Assembly (NCBI RefSeq): GCF_003096035.1 | Contig: NZ_CP029186.1 | Coordinates: forward strand, 3,268,001-3,332,000 | Direction of reading: 5' to 3' | Source: Flavobacterium album | GTDB lineage: Bacteria > Bacteroidota > Bacteroidia > Flavobacteriales > Flavobacteriaceae | Length of the DNA: 64,000 bases | Shown: one piece after another, positions 55,793 through 64,000 of the stretch | Layout: each line of letters begins with the position of its first letter | How positions within the stretch are numbered: the stretch's first letter is position 1 | Translations under genes and position numbers: made by a program | Notes under the pieces: generated by a model | Database searches by the model: none | What the model saw: only the letters and a program-made list of their open reading frames with translations | Told to the model about the DNA's origin: nothing

Positions 55793-56486
55793 TTTTACCT
55801 GAGTCAAGGTTCCAGTTAATACCTGCAAAAAGGCCATTGCTGTCATGAGAAGGATTGCGTTCGGCGCCCTTTGTGTTTCCGTTGGAAACATGCAGGTGCC
55901 TTGCCCCAAAAAATATTGAGGCTGTATTGCTAATAGCAATTTGCACTCCCAGGCCATACTTTGTAGTGCCGTTCCAGTAGGTACCCAGGCGTGAATCTTG
56001 GGTTGTGGGCTGAGGGAAATTATCAAGAAAGTATACTATCCCCCCACCCGATTCAAACCAAAATTTCCAGGATGGCCTGTTGATCATATAAAACCGTGCG
56101 AACGGCCTTATAGAAAAACCCAAAGGATTGTTATACTCGTCAAAAGGATTGGTCATGCTAAATTCGGCACCTACAGACATCCATTTTCTCAGCATAAAGT
56201 TTACCCCCGTATTACTTTGCACTACAGTTGTGTAGGGATATTTGTAGCCAAAGGTTATACCCCCCTCTGTATAAACAGAAAGACGGTTAGTAAGAGCGCT
56301 GTCTTTTGCTGTAAGCAATAAGCCCCCGGCCACCACTACCGCCGGAATTATGAAGCCCATATTGGTATGCAACTCTACAGGTTTAAAACCTAAAGGATTT
56401 TGATACCATTTATCACCAACCGGATATTGCGCCTTTACCGTAAGGGTAAAGCCAACCATAATAAGTAAGATAACTTTCGTTTTCAT
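55785..56486 (-). CDS. PagL-like lipid A deacylase/acyloxyacyl hydrolase-family protein
   Basis: This 233-residue protein has a signal peptide (VILLIMVGFTLTVKA) and beta-barrel-like strands with aromatic girdles. Its C-terminus matches the acyloxyacyl hydrolase/PagL region: FFGARHLHVSNGNTKG and HDSNGLFAG, which supply the expected His-Ser pair (RHxSNG). PagL removes a 3-O-acyl chain from lipid A in the outer membrane. Its place between the adaptor and the permease genes is unusual and suggests envelope remodelling linked to the efflux operon. Family call is good; actual activity is inferred. Confidence 0.8.
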   Translation of the reverse strand: MKTKVILLIMVGFTLTVKAQYPVGDKWYQNPLGFKPVELHTNMGFIIPAVVVAGGLLLTAKDSALTNRLSVYTEGGITFGYKYPYTTVVQSNTGVNFMLRKWMSVGAEFSMTNPFDEYNNPLGFSIRPFARFYMINRPSWKFWFESGGGIVYFLDNFPQPTTQDSRLGTYWNGTTKYGLGVQIAISNTASIFFGARHLHVSNGNTKGAERNPSHDSNGLFAGINWNLDSGKNE

Positions 56487-56491
56487 ATCCT

Positions 56492-57613
56492 TTAATTGGT
56501 TTGCATCATATCTCCAGATTCTTTTTTCTCCTCTTGATTTGCAACCTGCAATACGTCATTTTCGGTAAGTCCGCTTTTTACCTCTATAAGCCTGCCGTAT
56601 TTTTTGCCAGTCTTTATTTTCTTTTCATCCCCGTTTTTCAGGAGTACTGTATTATCTCTTATCAAAGCGTCAACCGGTACAAGCAATACACTTTTTCTTG
56701 TTCCCGTAACAATATTGGCCTGCAACTGTGTGCCTGATAGTATAACATTCGCTGGTACCGTAAAAGTAGCCTGCACCACATAAGATTGTTCTGTTTCATC
56801 AAAGGCAGGCAGTATCTTGGTAATTTTTGCCGTAAAAGAACTGTCGGGGTAAGTATTTAGGCTAATGGCGGCTTCCTGGCCTAAGCGCAACTGTACAATA
56901 TCTTCTTCTGCAACGTAAAGTTTTAAAATATACGGTCCGCTGCCAATACGGGCTATTACTTCGCCCTTTCGCACCAGTTCACCTTTCTTTTTATAAACAT
57001 TAATTATCCTGCCGGGTTTATCGGCAGTGAGGGTATAATTATCCAGTAAATCCTGCTGGGCCTGTAACTGGGTGCGGCTTCTGCCGGCATTCAGCTGCAG
57101 TGCGTTTTGTGCTTCATCATACTTTTGCTGAAGCGCCTTCAGGCTGTTTTGCGAAGCCTTATATTTCAGTTCTGCATTTTCAAGCTCAAGGGGCGAAACA
57201 GAATTTGTTTTGCGTAAACCGGCATAACGCTCATAGTTAAGCTTATCTAACGCCAACTGGCTTTGAGCCTGGTTTATCTCGGCCTGTATCTGTAAAAGCT
57301 GTGGCGATGAATTTCCTGAGTTTTTAAGTGCATCTTGGTATACCAGGCTGCTTTCTTTCACCTGCGCGCTTTGCACGTCGCTTTTTATCCTGGCCAGGAA
57401 GGTACCTACAACCACAGTATCCCCTTCTTTTACCGGAATCTCAAGTATAATACCATCGGCATTTGCAGAAACTATATATTCATCGTCCTGGGTAATTTTC
57501 CCGCTGGCAAAAACAGCCTCCTGAATCGTTTTGCGCACGGGTTGTATTTGTTCCTTCTTTCCACAGGAAATAACAGTAAATAGAAACAATATGTAAAAAG
57601 TAATTCGCCACAT
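56492..57613 (-). CDS. Membrane-fusion adaptor (HlyD/MacA-type) lipoprotein
   Basis: This 373-residue protein begins with a lipoprotein-like signal (FTVISCGKK). A split biotinyl/lipoyl domain (IILEIPVKEGDTVVVGTFLARI), an alpha-helical hairpin (residues ~85-185), and beta-barrel and proximal domains (PDSSFTAKITKILPAF, ATFTVPANV) follow. It bridges the inner-membrane permease and TolC. It lies 5 bp after the TolC gene and 5 bp before the PagL-like gene. Confidence 0.92.
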   Translation of the reverse strand: MWRITFYILFLFTVISCGKKEQIQPVRKTIQEAVFASGKITQDDEYIVSANADGIILEIPVKEGDTVVVGTFLARIKSDVQSAQVKESSLVYQDALKNSGNSSPQLLQIQAEINQAQSQLALDKLNYERYAGLRKTNSVSPLELENAELKYKASQNSLKALQQKYDEAQNALQLNAGRSRTQLQAQQDLLDNYTLTADKPGRIINVYKKKGELVRKGEVIARIGSGPYILKLYVAEEDIVQLRLGQEAAISLNTYPDSSFTAKITKILPAFDETEQSYVVQATFTVPANVILSGTQLQANIVTGTRKSVLLVPVDALIRDNTVLLKNGDEKKIKTGKKYGRLIEVKSGLTENDVLQVANQEEKKESGDMMQTN

Positions 57614-57618
57614 AGGTA

Positions 57619-58935
57619 TTACGGTTGTGTAGTTATAGTCTGCCTAATGTATATTTGATAATAGCTTACATAGTAATTGCTTAAAGACTGCATATACTGG
57701 TTTTGCACGGCAAGTAAATCTGCAAATTTATCCAGGCGTTCATCCAGGCTAATGATACCGCTATTGTAACGGTTAGCGGTAAACACATCGTTTTGCTGCT
57801 GTAAATCCAAAATCTCTCCCTGTTTTTGTAACTCCTGCACCGATTTTTGATATTGCAGCACCAGGGTTTCATCATCTTTTTTAGCCTGTATTTCCTTGCT
57901 TTCTAAAAGGGTTTGCTGCTGCTCAAACGCCAGATTTGTCTGCAATACCTTTTCGCGGGTGGCGAGGCCATTAAAGATGGGCACACTTAGTTTAACCCCA
58001 AACAGTTGCTGAGACAGCTGGTTGGTATTGCCAAAATTTAAAAAACTATCGCCGGCCCATGTATAATTATATTGATACAAAAGGTTAAGCGAGGGATAGT
58101 ACAACGATTTTACCTGTTTTAATCGGGCTTCAGCCATTGTTGCCTGGGCCTCCTGTAATTGTACCTCTGGATGAGGGCTATTTATGGTTGTTTCTTCAAG
58201 GGGGACATCCTGTATATTTATGGAATCCGTTACTACTATCGGTCCGCTGATATTGAGCTGCCGCTGTAGCTTATAGTATAGTTCTTTAACCGAGTATTGC
58301 AGGTTATCCAGGTTATTTTTTGCCTGTAATTGCTGTATTTTGGCACGATTAAGGTTTTCCTGGGTTATAATGCCCTTACCATACTTCTCAGACGAAGTTT
58401 TAAAAATACTGTCGGCTACCATCAGGTTTTCTGCGCTTATAGCAATGTACTTTTCTGTAAGCAGGATGGCATAATAGGTTTGTGCCAGTTCGTTAAAACT
58501 ATTGTAACGTATAGCAGTTGCCGAGGCTTTATTAACGGCCTCCTGCGCCGCAGTGGTTTTTAACTCAAACCATTTTTCAAAATCAAGCACATTCCAGTTA
58601 GCCTGCAGCCCTGTGGTATAAAGGTATTTCCTGCCAAAAGTAAACTCGTTATAGCTGCCTGCCGGGGCTGTGGGGTCAAACAGGTTTGCAGGTACCAGTG
58701 TAGGCTGTAGTGTGATATTATCGGTATATCCGCCAGAAGCATTCACTGTGGGCAGGAGCGCTTCTTTAGCAGCCCGGGACTGCGAATGGCTAATTTTTTG
58801 CTGTATGTCAGCATTTTTTATGGCCGCCGCATGGGCATCAGCATAGGCCAGAACTTCCTGCAAAGAGCCGAAACGCTGCTGCGCAAACGCCTGAAATCCG
58901 TATGAAAACAGTACCAGTAAAAAAAGCTTTTTCAT
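57619..58935 (-). CDS. TolC-family outer-membrane efflux protein
   Basis: Starting at MKKLFLLVLFSYGFQAFAQ (58935) gives 438 residues with a signal peptide. Two internally related halves of long helices (for example SFNELAQTYYAILLTEKYIA and AQATMAEARLKQVKSLYYP) fit the OEP family. It provides the exit duct through the outer membrane and is encoded before the adaptor in the same leftward operon. Upstream spacing to the DUF2147 gene is 5 bp. Confidence 0.93.
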   Translation of the reverse strand: MKKLFLLVLFSYGFQAFAQQRFGSLQEVLAYADAHAAAIKNADIQQKISHSQSRAAKEALLPTVNASGGYTDNITLQPTLVPANLFDPTAPAGSYNEFTFGRKYLYTTGLQANWNVLDFEKWFELKTTAAQEAVNKASATAIRYNSFNELAQTYYAILLTEKYIAISAENLMVADSIFKTSSEKYGKGIITQENLNRAKIQQLQAKNNLDNLQYSVKELYYKLQRQLNISGPIVVTDSINIQDVPLEETTINSPHPEVQLQEAQATMAEARLKQVKSLYYPSLNLLYQYNYTWAGDSFLNFGNTNQLSQQLFGVKLSVPIFNGLATREKVLQTNLAFEQQQTLLESKEIQAKKDDETLVLQYQKSVQELQKQGEILDLQQQNDVFTANRYNSGIISLDERLDKFADLLAVQNQYMQSLSNYYVSYYQIYIRQTITTQP

Positions 58936-58940
58936 AAATC

Positions 58941-59297
58941 CTACTGTTTCTGGCGGTGCCATTTCTGTGATTTTGAAACAGGCCCGTAAGAGCCCTTAAT
59001 CTCAATTGTATTGGTATTTTTTATTGTAACCGTGCAGTCCATTTCTTTATTTTTCTTAATAACATGCAATGTACCTTTGTAGCTTGTACCTACTTTCTTT
59101 AAACCGGTAATTTGCTTTTTACCAATTAAGGAATTGTCTTCGGCTTTTAGTATAATAGCCTCATATATACCCGAATTTTGGGTAAACTCCAGTACACGGG
59201 TTTTATCTTCATTTATCCATTTACCGGATAAATCATTATCAATAGCGATTACAGTATTGAATTGAAGTAGCGTAAATAACGACAGTAGAAAAATCAT
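58941..59297 (-). CDS. Secreted DUF2147-family protein
   Basis: This 118-residue protein has a signal peptide and the DUF2147 pattern: LSGKWINEDKTRVLEF, then ILKAEDNSLIGKKQITGL, and the closing GSYGPVSKSQKWHR. The family is small, secreted beta-barrel-like and of unknown function. It is the first gene of the efflux operon, so the promoter should lie between 59298 and about 59400, where no clear -7 box is visible. Confidence 0.82.
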   Translation of the reverse strand: MIFLLSLFTLLQFNTVIAIDNDLSGKWINEDKTRVLEFTQNSGIYEAIILKAEDNSLIGKKQITGLKKVGTSYKGTLHVIKKNKEMDCTVTIKNTNTIEIKGSYGPVSKSQKWHRQKQ

Positions 59298-60233
59298 TTT
59301 GTAATATTTTTAGGTAAAGTTGCAGAGTTTGTAATTAATGCCTGATTTAAAAATGACTCAAATGGACATATTTGACAGTGAATTGAACAAATCAGGATTT
59401 AGCAAGGGCACTTACCTATGCTGCCATCTTATTTCGCACAGACGGGATATTTAGTTCAGACGATCAATTTTATAATTTTCAGATTATTTTCCATTTGAAC
59501 CCGATATCGTGAAAAATCGTGGGGGTATAACACAGGAACAAATTGCAGAAACAGAAACGGACACAATGGCCAATAAAATAAAATATAAATGATCCTGCTT
59601 ATGCCAATTAAAGATTATACATTGATCTATGATAATATCGGTGGTCTCCACTTTTGGTGGATTTTGCCAGCATTTTTTTAAGCCTGATTATACATGACAC
59701 CTATTTCTATTGGATGCATAGTTTATTTCAATTATGGCCCTTATTTTCGTTTTTGGGATAAGATAATAAAACCAAAATAACTGATTATGCAAAAAATATG
59801 ACGAAATTCAACAAAAGAGATTCCCTGACTGAATTAAAAGGTTTTGCGCTTAATTTGCAAGCGCTTTTAATCAATCTCAATAGTCGTAGATCAACACTCA
59901 TCTGCAATTTCTGGTACAATATGGACTTTTCAACTTAAACGCGGTCACAATTGCCGTAACCCAACTGAGGGGTTGGTGCATCCAAAGTGTCGGTAAGCAG
60001 AGGAATCTTAATACGCACCTTCTGCTAACAATCTCAATGCTGTTACGAAAAAAAACCTACTTAGTTTTTATTAAGTAGGTTTTCTATTAATCTTCCTTAC
60101 TGAAATAGCAATGTATAAAAACTTCATTATCAGAAAAAAGCAATTATTTACGCTAACCCAGCCCGATTAAAACCTGTCGCTTAAATTACAATTGTTCAGG
60201 ATCGGGCGCGTTGACCTCATTTGCCGGTATCTT
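59298..60233. other. 936-bp gene-poor region with a terminator
   Basis: No ORF here has family features. At 60052-60083 a 12-bp perfect stem (AAAACCTACTTA with TAAGTAGGTTTT) with flanking A and T runs marks a bidirectional terminator for the surface protein gene. The rest is AT-rich with no RNA gene that I can identify. Confidence 0.5.
60052..60083. terminator. Bidirectional terminator
   Basis: A 12-bp perfect inverted repeat with an 8-base loop, preceded by A-runs and followed by T-runs, lies about 150 bp beyond the surface-protein stop. Confidence 0.75.
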
Positions 60234-63200
60234 CTAAAAAATGATTTTTCTGCTTGCCTTAACTCCACCTACTGTGCTTACCTGTATAATGAGCATCTGT
60301 TCTTCGGCCTGCAGCGTTGTGATCGAAGTCCTGGAGTCATTAATATTACCTGTCCTATACAACAGCCTTCCCCTGACATCATAAACAGCAACCGATTCCA
60401 TATCTGAATTGCCCGAGCTAATGTTAATGGCATTGCCCTGTTTGTACACGATTATGCTGTTAGCATTAAATTCAGGAATATCAGTATGCAATGCCTCAGC
60501 ATATACCACATCGAACCTGCCCGTTATTATTCCGGCATCGGTTGTAAATTCATAAGGATTCACAAGGTTGTGGATTACACCCAAAACATTATCCCTTAAG
60601 TATATTTCCTGCCCTTGGGTAAATACCCCGTCAAAATGGTCTAATGAAATCGTATAGTTACCGGCAGTGGTAATTTTATATTCCATTGGAACCTCGTCCG
60701 ATGCGTCAAATGCCGGCCGTGCCTGTATTGCAAATTTGTTTTCTCCTGCAAGTGAGTAGATCGCAATCTCACCATCGGTAAGCGCTTTTCCATCCCAGCT
60801 AAAATCGCGGCCTAATGTTGTGAATGGCGTATAGGCAATTGTCGCTTGCCCGAAAGCGCCATTGGCATTGGAAAGATTAAGCCACAGCCTTGACTTGTCT
60901 GAAGCATCCATCGCCGATCGGAACATTTGGCCATTATTCATTGCAACCCGCATTTCATTGTTGAATGCTACTGTGCTGCCTGTTGCCTGCACGATAAAGC
61001 CCTGCCCTGAGTTGATGACCCAGTTCTCACTGTCATCCGGGTTATCAAATACACCGTTGCTGCTGTCCCCAAACACATTGCCTGAATTTTTGTTATAGCC
61101 GGCCAGGGTTAGTGAAGCGTAGCTCGAGGTATTCTCATCATTTTTTTTCCTCCAGAAATAGATGGGGGTATCTTCGGCTAAATTATTTTGGTTGGCTTCA
61201 AAGAAAGCCGCTATGTTTATGGATGAAGGGTAAGGGTTCCCTATTCCGTTGAAGCCATTTATTCCATCAGCCATACCAGTTACCGGTACATCTACATTAC
61301 CATTGTTAGGCACGCCAATAAAATTTCCTGTCCACGGTGTTGGTGCAATAGCATCGCTTACATAAGCAGGATGGCTATTCGAAACACGGATTAAGTAGCT
61401 TTTGCCTTCCGCAAAATCCGTTGTTGCCGGAGACTGTATTGTCGCATAAGCATCGCTTAATGGGTTATATGTATAGAACCTATTATCCAGTGTCTGCTGC
61501 GAGAAAGCCTTCAGCTTCTGCCATGCTACCGGTGATGCCCATAAGGCATAATCGAGCCGGTACATCGGTGCGCTTTCTTTTATTACAGATATGGTTCCCA
61601 CATTATCAACATCATCTGACTGGATAAGGTTGGCATTGTGCTGTATAGTGAATGTTGCATTATTATTATCAACTGTTACAGCTCCTTTTATGGTAAAGTT
61701 ATCTCCCTCTGCTATCACTACGTCGCCACTGTTCACCGTAAGCGAACAGGCAGTTATATTTCCGTTTTCAGTTGAATTATAATCACCATTTATGACAGCG
61801 CTGTATTCATAGCTTACCGGAGTTCCATTGCTCCATTCTGTGCCATTCCATGCAGTGGTCATACCGCATACCATGAGTTTATACTCGTAAGCGCCCATGT
61901 CTACAGCAGGTCCGTAAAGCCTTTCATTTCCGGCAAGGTCAGTCGCTGTGGCTGCATTATTAAAGTAGGAAGTGTTTCCTGCATTTATCGCAGGACTTCC
62001 CTGCTGTAAAGTGTAATCGAGGTTAGCAGCATTAGTGAATAGAGGATCGGCGCCAAACGTATCGCCGCCGTTATTGCCAAATTCCGGAGGGAGCAGGCAA
62101 TTGACAAAAGTCATTGGCTCAAGTGTTTGGAAGTTACCCGCTATAATGCTGTTTATCATAACTATTGAGGAGTTATATCCGTAAAAGGAATACTCCCCCA
62201 TACCACTATTATACCCAAATGTACTGTTTACAATCTCTACATTGTTCATGCTGGCGATCATAACTGCGCCAACCCCGTAAATCGAGGTATCATTATTAGC
62301 GACGAGAACATTTGTCAACTTCAGCCCATTACCCTGTTCGCAGTAGAGTCCCGATCCGTGATTAAATGCTGTATTCGATAGTATTTTTACATTAGTTAGT
62401 TCCGATCCTTCAGAATACCTCATGAAAATCCCCCGGTCCTTGTTATGCTTAAGAGTACAGTTCCTTATTTGTATCGCCATCTGCTGAACACGCACACCTG
62501 ACAAGGATGCATTTGATATAGTGAAACCATCCACCGTTGCGCTTCCGCCTTGTATTCCTGCATAAATTACATAGGTGGAGTTATCGCCGTACATATCCAG
62601 TGGCCGGTCGTTAGCATCATAAGTGTCGTTATCATTAATATCCCCGCTAAGTACGGTTTGCGCGGCAGGGTTAGTGAGATCCCGTTGCGCAACAGAGGTT
62701 TCATTACCTATAAAATGGCCATATAATTTAACAGTATCCAATAATACAAATGATCCGTTTGTTGGAACTGGCTTATACGTTCCGCCTGCTACCCATACCT
62801 GCGTTATTGTGCCGGGCGCTATGGCATTAACATCCATTGCAAAATGTAATGCATTACCGAGTTCACCTATTGCATCTTCCCACGAAGTGCCCGTGCCCGT
62901 TGCATTTTTCTTTACAAATAAGATATCTGACATAACGAGATATACCTTTATCCCGGTGCGCGCGCTTTCGCAGCCGTTCAACGTTTGGGAAACAAAATAA
63001 GTTCCTGTAGAAAGCTGAAGAGAAGACGCTACAGGTGTGCCACCCGATGAAGAAGTGTACCATTTTAGATCTGTACCCTGGGCCGAAATATCTGCAAAGG
63101 TTACAGGCGTGTTAAATACCTGATCTGACGGTGCCGATGGCGGAGGAGTATAAGTGCTTACTGCCACAGCTGTCCGTGGGCCCTCGCACATCACTGTTTG

Positions 63201-64000
63201 TGAAGCATAATACGTACCGTTAGTCAATACCTCAGATTGCAGCAATACTTCGCCACCTTCTGCCTGGCTGTACCACGTTATACTTGCACCATCGGCCACA
63301 AGGTCGGCGACAGTTGCGGGTCCGCAAAAGTTTTGGGCTGAGGCCGCAGGCGCTGCAGGGACTGAGTTTACAGTAACTGATATTGTTGTTCGTGAACTTT
63401 CATAGCCGTTTAATGTTTGCGAAACATAATACGTGTCGCTGGCTACAGCGCTATTTGCTGCCAGAGCCGCACCGCCTGTTAAAGCAGAATACCACTTAAG
63501 GTCAGTACCCGTAGCGAGGAGGCTGGCCACTGTAGTAGTGCCGCAAAAATTTTGTGCCTGTGCTGTAGGGGGGTCGCTTTGGTGTTCATAAGCGCCCATA
63601 TCTATAGCAGCGCCATATAGCCTTGGCTGGCCCGAAAGGTCGATGGATGCAGCAGCGTTAGCAAATAGCGATGTATTGCCAGTATTGCGCGCGGGGCTTG
63701 TCCCGGAAAGCCTGTAGTCAGCACCCGCAGCATTAATGAAAATTGCGTCAGTATCAAGGTTGCCGCCGTTATTTGTACCAAAATTCCCGTTCCATGCGGC
63801 GCTGCCGCCGCTTCCCTGCACAATACTGTTGTACCAGGCGGGAGTTCCTCCGTTTATTGTAACAGCATTATTATATATAATCGAGTTCTTTATTTGCGGT
63901 GTTCCGTTCTGGCTATAAAAGCCCGCACCGGTCGCGGCGGTGTTGCCTGCAACTGTGACGTTGAGTATTGAAGGCGAGCTGTTAAGCAAACTCAGGCCGC
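60234..64000 (-). CDS. Giant type IX-secreted surface protein (N-terminus beyond window)
   Basis: The frame is open to the window edge; its last 1255 codons are visible, and the listed TTG at 63989 is only a within-frame codon. In order from the visible N-terminus: a right-handed beta-helix section (NAGAD/AINAGNTS turns, YGAAIDMGAYE), three Ig-like modules with CxGxxTVxxLxAxGTxLKWY, a second beta-helix (residues ~360-700, GFTISNAS, IQIRNCTLKHN), a module beginning WNGTEWSNGTP, a beta-rich region, and a C-terminal type A T9SS sorting domain. It is an adhesin- or matrix-like surface protein; ligand unknown. Confidence 0.85.
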   Translation of the reverse strand, partial: GLSLLNSSPSILNVTVAGNTAATGAGFYSQNGTPQIKNSIIYNNAVTINGGTPAWYNSIVQGSGGSAAWNGNFGTNNGGNLDTDAIFINAAGADYRLSGTSPARNTGNTSLFANAAASIDLSGQPRLYGAAIDMGAYEHQSDPPTAQAQNFCGTTTVASLLATGTDLKWYSALTGGAALAANSAVASDTYYVSQTLNGYESSRTTISVTVNSVPAAPAASAQNFCGPATVADLVADGASITWYSQAEGGEVLLQSEVLTNGTYYASQTVMCEGPRTAVAVSTYTPPPSAPSDQVFNTPVTFADISAQGTDLKWYTSSSGGTPVASSLQLSTGTYFVSQTLNGCESARTGIKVYLVMSDILFVKKNATGTGTSWEDAIGELGNALHFAMDVNAIAPGTITQVWVAGGTYKPVPTNGSFVLLDTVKLYGHFIGNETSVAQRDLTNPAAQTVLSGDINDNDTYDANDRPLDMYGDNSTYVIYAGIQGGSATVDGFTISNASLSGVRVQQMAIQIRNCTLKHNKDRGIFMRYSEGSELTNVKILSNTAFNHGSGLYCEQGNGLKLTNVLVANNDTSIYGVGAVMIASMNNVEIVNSTFGYNSGMGEYSFYGYNSSIVMINSIIAGNFQTLEPMTFVNCLLPPEFGNNGGDTFGADPLFTNAANLDYTLQQGSPAINAGNTSYFNNAATATDLAGNERLYGPAVDMGAYEYKLMVCGMTTAWNGTEWSNGTPVSYEYSAVINGDYNSTENGNITACSLTVNSGDVVIAEGDNFTIKGAVTVDNNNATFTIQHNANLIQSDDVDNVGTISVIKESAPMYRLDYALWASPVAWQKLKAFSQQTLDNRFYTYNPLSDAYATIQSPATTDFAEGKSYLIRVSNSHPAYVSDAIAPTPWTGNFIGVPNNGNVDVPVTGMADGINGFNGIGNPYPSSINIAAFFEANQNNLAEDTPIYFWRKKNDENTSSYASLTLAGYNKNSGNVFGDSSNGVFDNPDDSENWVINSGQGFIVQATGSTVAFNNEMRVAMNNGQMFRSAMDASDKSRLWLNLSNANGAFGQATIAYTPFTTLGRDFSWDGKALTDGEIAIYSLAGENKFAIQARPAFDASDEVPMEYKITTAGNYTISLDHFDGVFTQGQEIYLRDNVLGVIHNLVNPYEFTTDAGIITGRFDVVYAEALHTDIPEFNANSIIVYKQGNAINISSGNSDMESVAVYDVRGRLLYRTGNINDSRTSITTLQAEEQMLIIQVSTVGGVKASRKIIF

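Overview
The window looks like chromosome from a member of the Bacteroidota, most likely a Flavobacterium-like species. It has a SusC/SusD pair with a hybrid two-component sensor, two surface proteins with type IX secretion C-terminal signals, a LytTR two-component system, TAnnTTTG-type -7 promoter boxes, and Bacteroidota-style integration genes. I found no rRNA, no convincing tRNA and no CRISPR array.

Region 1 (1-7036) is an SOS-like DNA damage cassette. A LexA-like XRE/S24 repressor (leftward, cut by the window edge) is divergent from dinB, a short DnaE polymerase, a DnaQ exonuclease/GIY-YIG nuclease fusion and AlkB. Two near-palindromes overlap both divergent promoters, which suggests autoregulated control of error-prone replication plus alkylation repair.

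Region 2 (7038-27152) is an accessory island rich in predicted nucleases and conflict proteins. It holds a membrane protein, a DUF4365 protein, an HNH + unknown + nucleotidyltransferase overlapping trio, a DUF2971 protein, a membrane-anchored UvrD-family helicase, a PD-(D/E)XK protein and a DUF559/Vsr-like nuclease. It also holds an ABC three-component-like set (middle component, Rad50-like ATPase, and a HEAT-like protein with a PD-(D/E)XK nuclease) and a HEPN-like protein. From 25724 down to 10977 every gene points left. The part from about 18.6 to 26 kb is strikingly AT-rich, unlike the GC-rich SOS cassette.

Region 3 (27153-34700) is a decayed integration zone. It contains an integrase leader with repeats and hairpins, an excisionase-like HTH gene, a frameshifted tyrosine integrase, a second small HTH gene, an OmpA-family gene that has lost its signal peptide, an OmpA-like fragment, and a broken second copy of the HTH/coiled-coil gene at 26079.

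Region 4 (34702-51016) is a fructan (levan-type) utilisation locus. A fructose-sensor-like hybrid two-component protein lies upstream of an MFS sugar porter, GH32, SusC, SusD, a DUF4960-type lipoprotein, a GH32 lipoprotein and a PfkB fructokinase. A type IX-secreted protein with three SusE/F-like repeats is convergent with nothing and lies beside the sensor. The gene content closely matches the Bacteroides thetaiotaomicron fructan locus. The locus is bracketed by 115-bp imperfect direct repeats that share an identical 40-bp core, and the right-hand repeat is followed by a relic of the integrase leader seen at 27.2 kb.

Region 5 (52094-59297) is a leftward operon for tripartite efflux: a DUF2147 protein, TolC, a membrane-fusion adaptor, a PagL-like lipid A deacylase, a MacB/FtsX permease and a LolD-like ATPase. 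A sensor kinase (frameshifted) and a LytTR regulator follow. Region 6 (60234-64000) is the C-terminal 1255 codons of a giant type IX-secreted adhesin-like protein that continues past the window.
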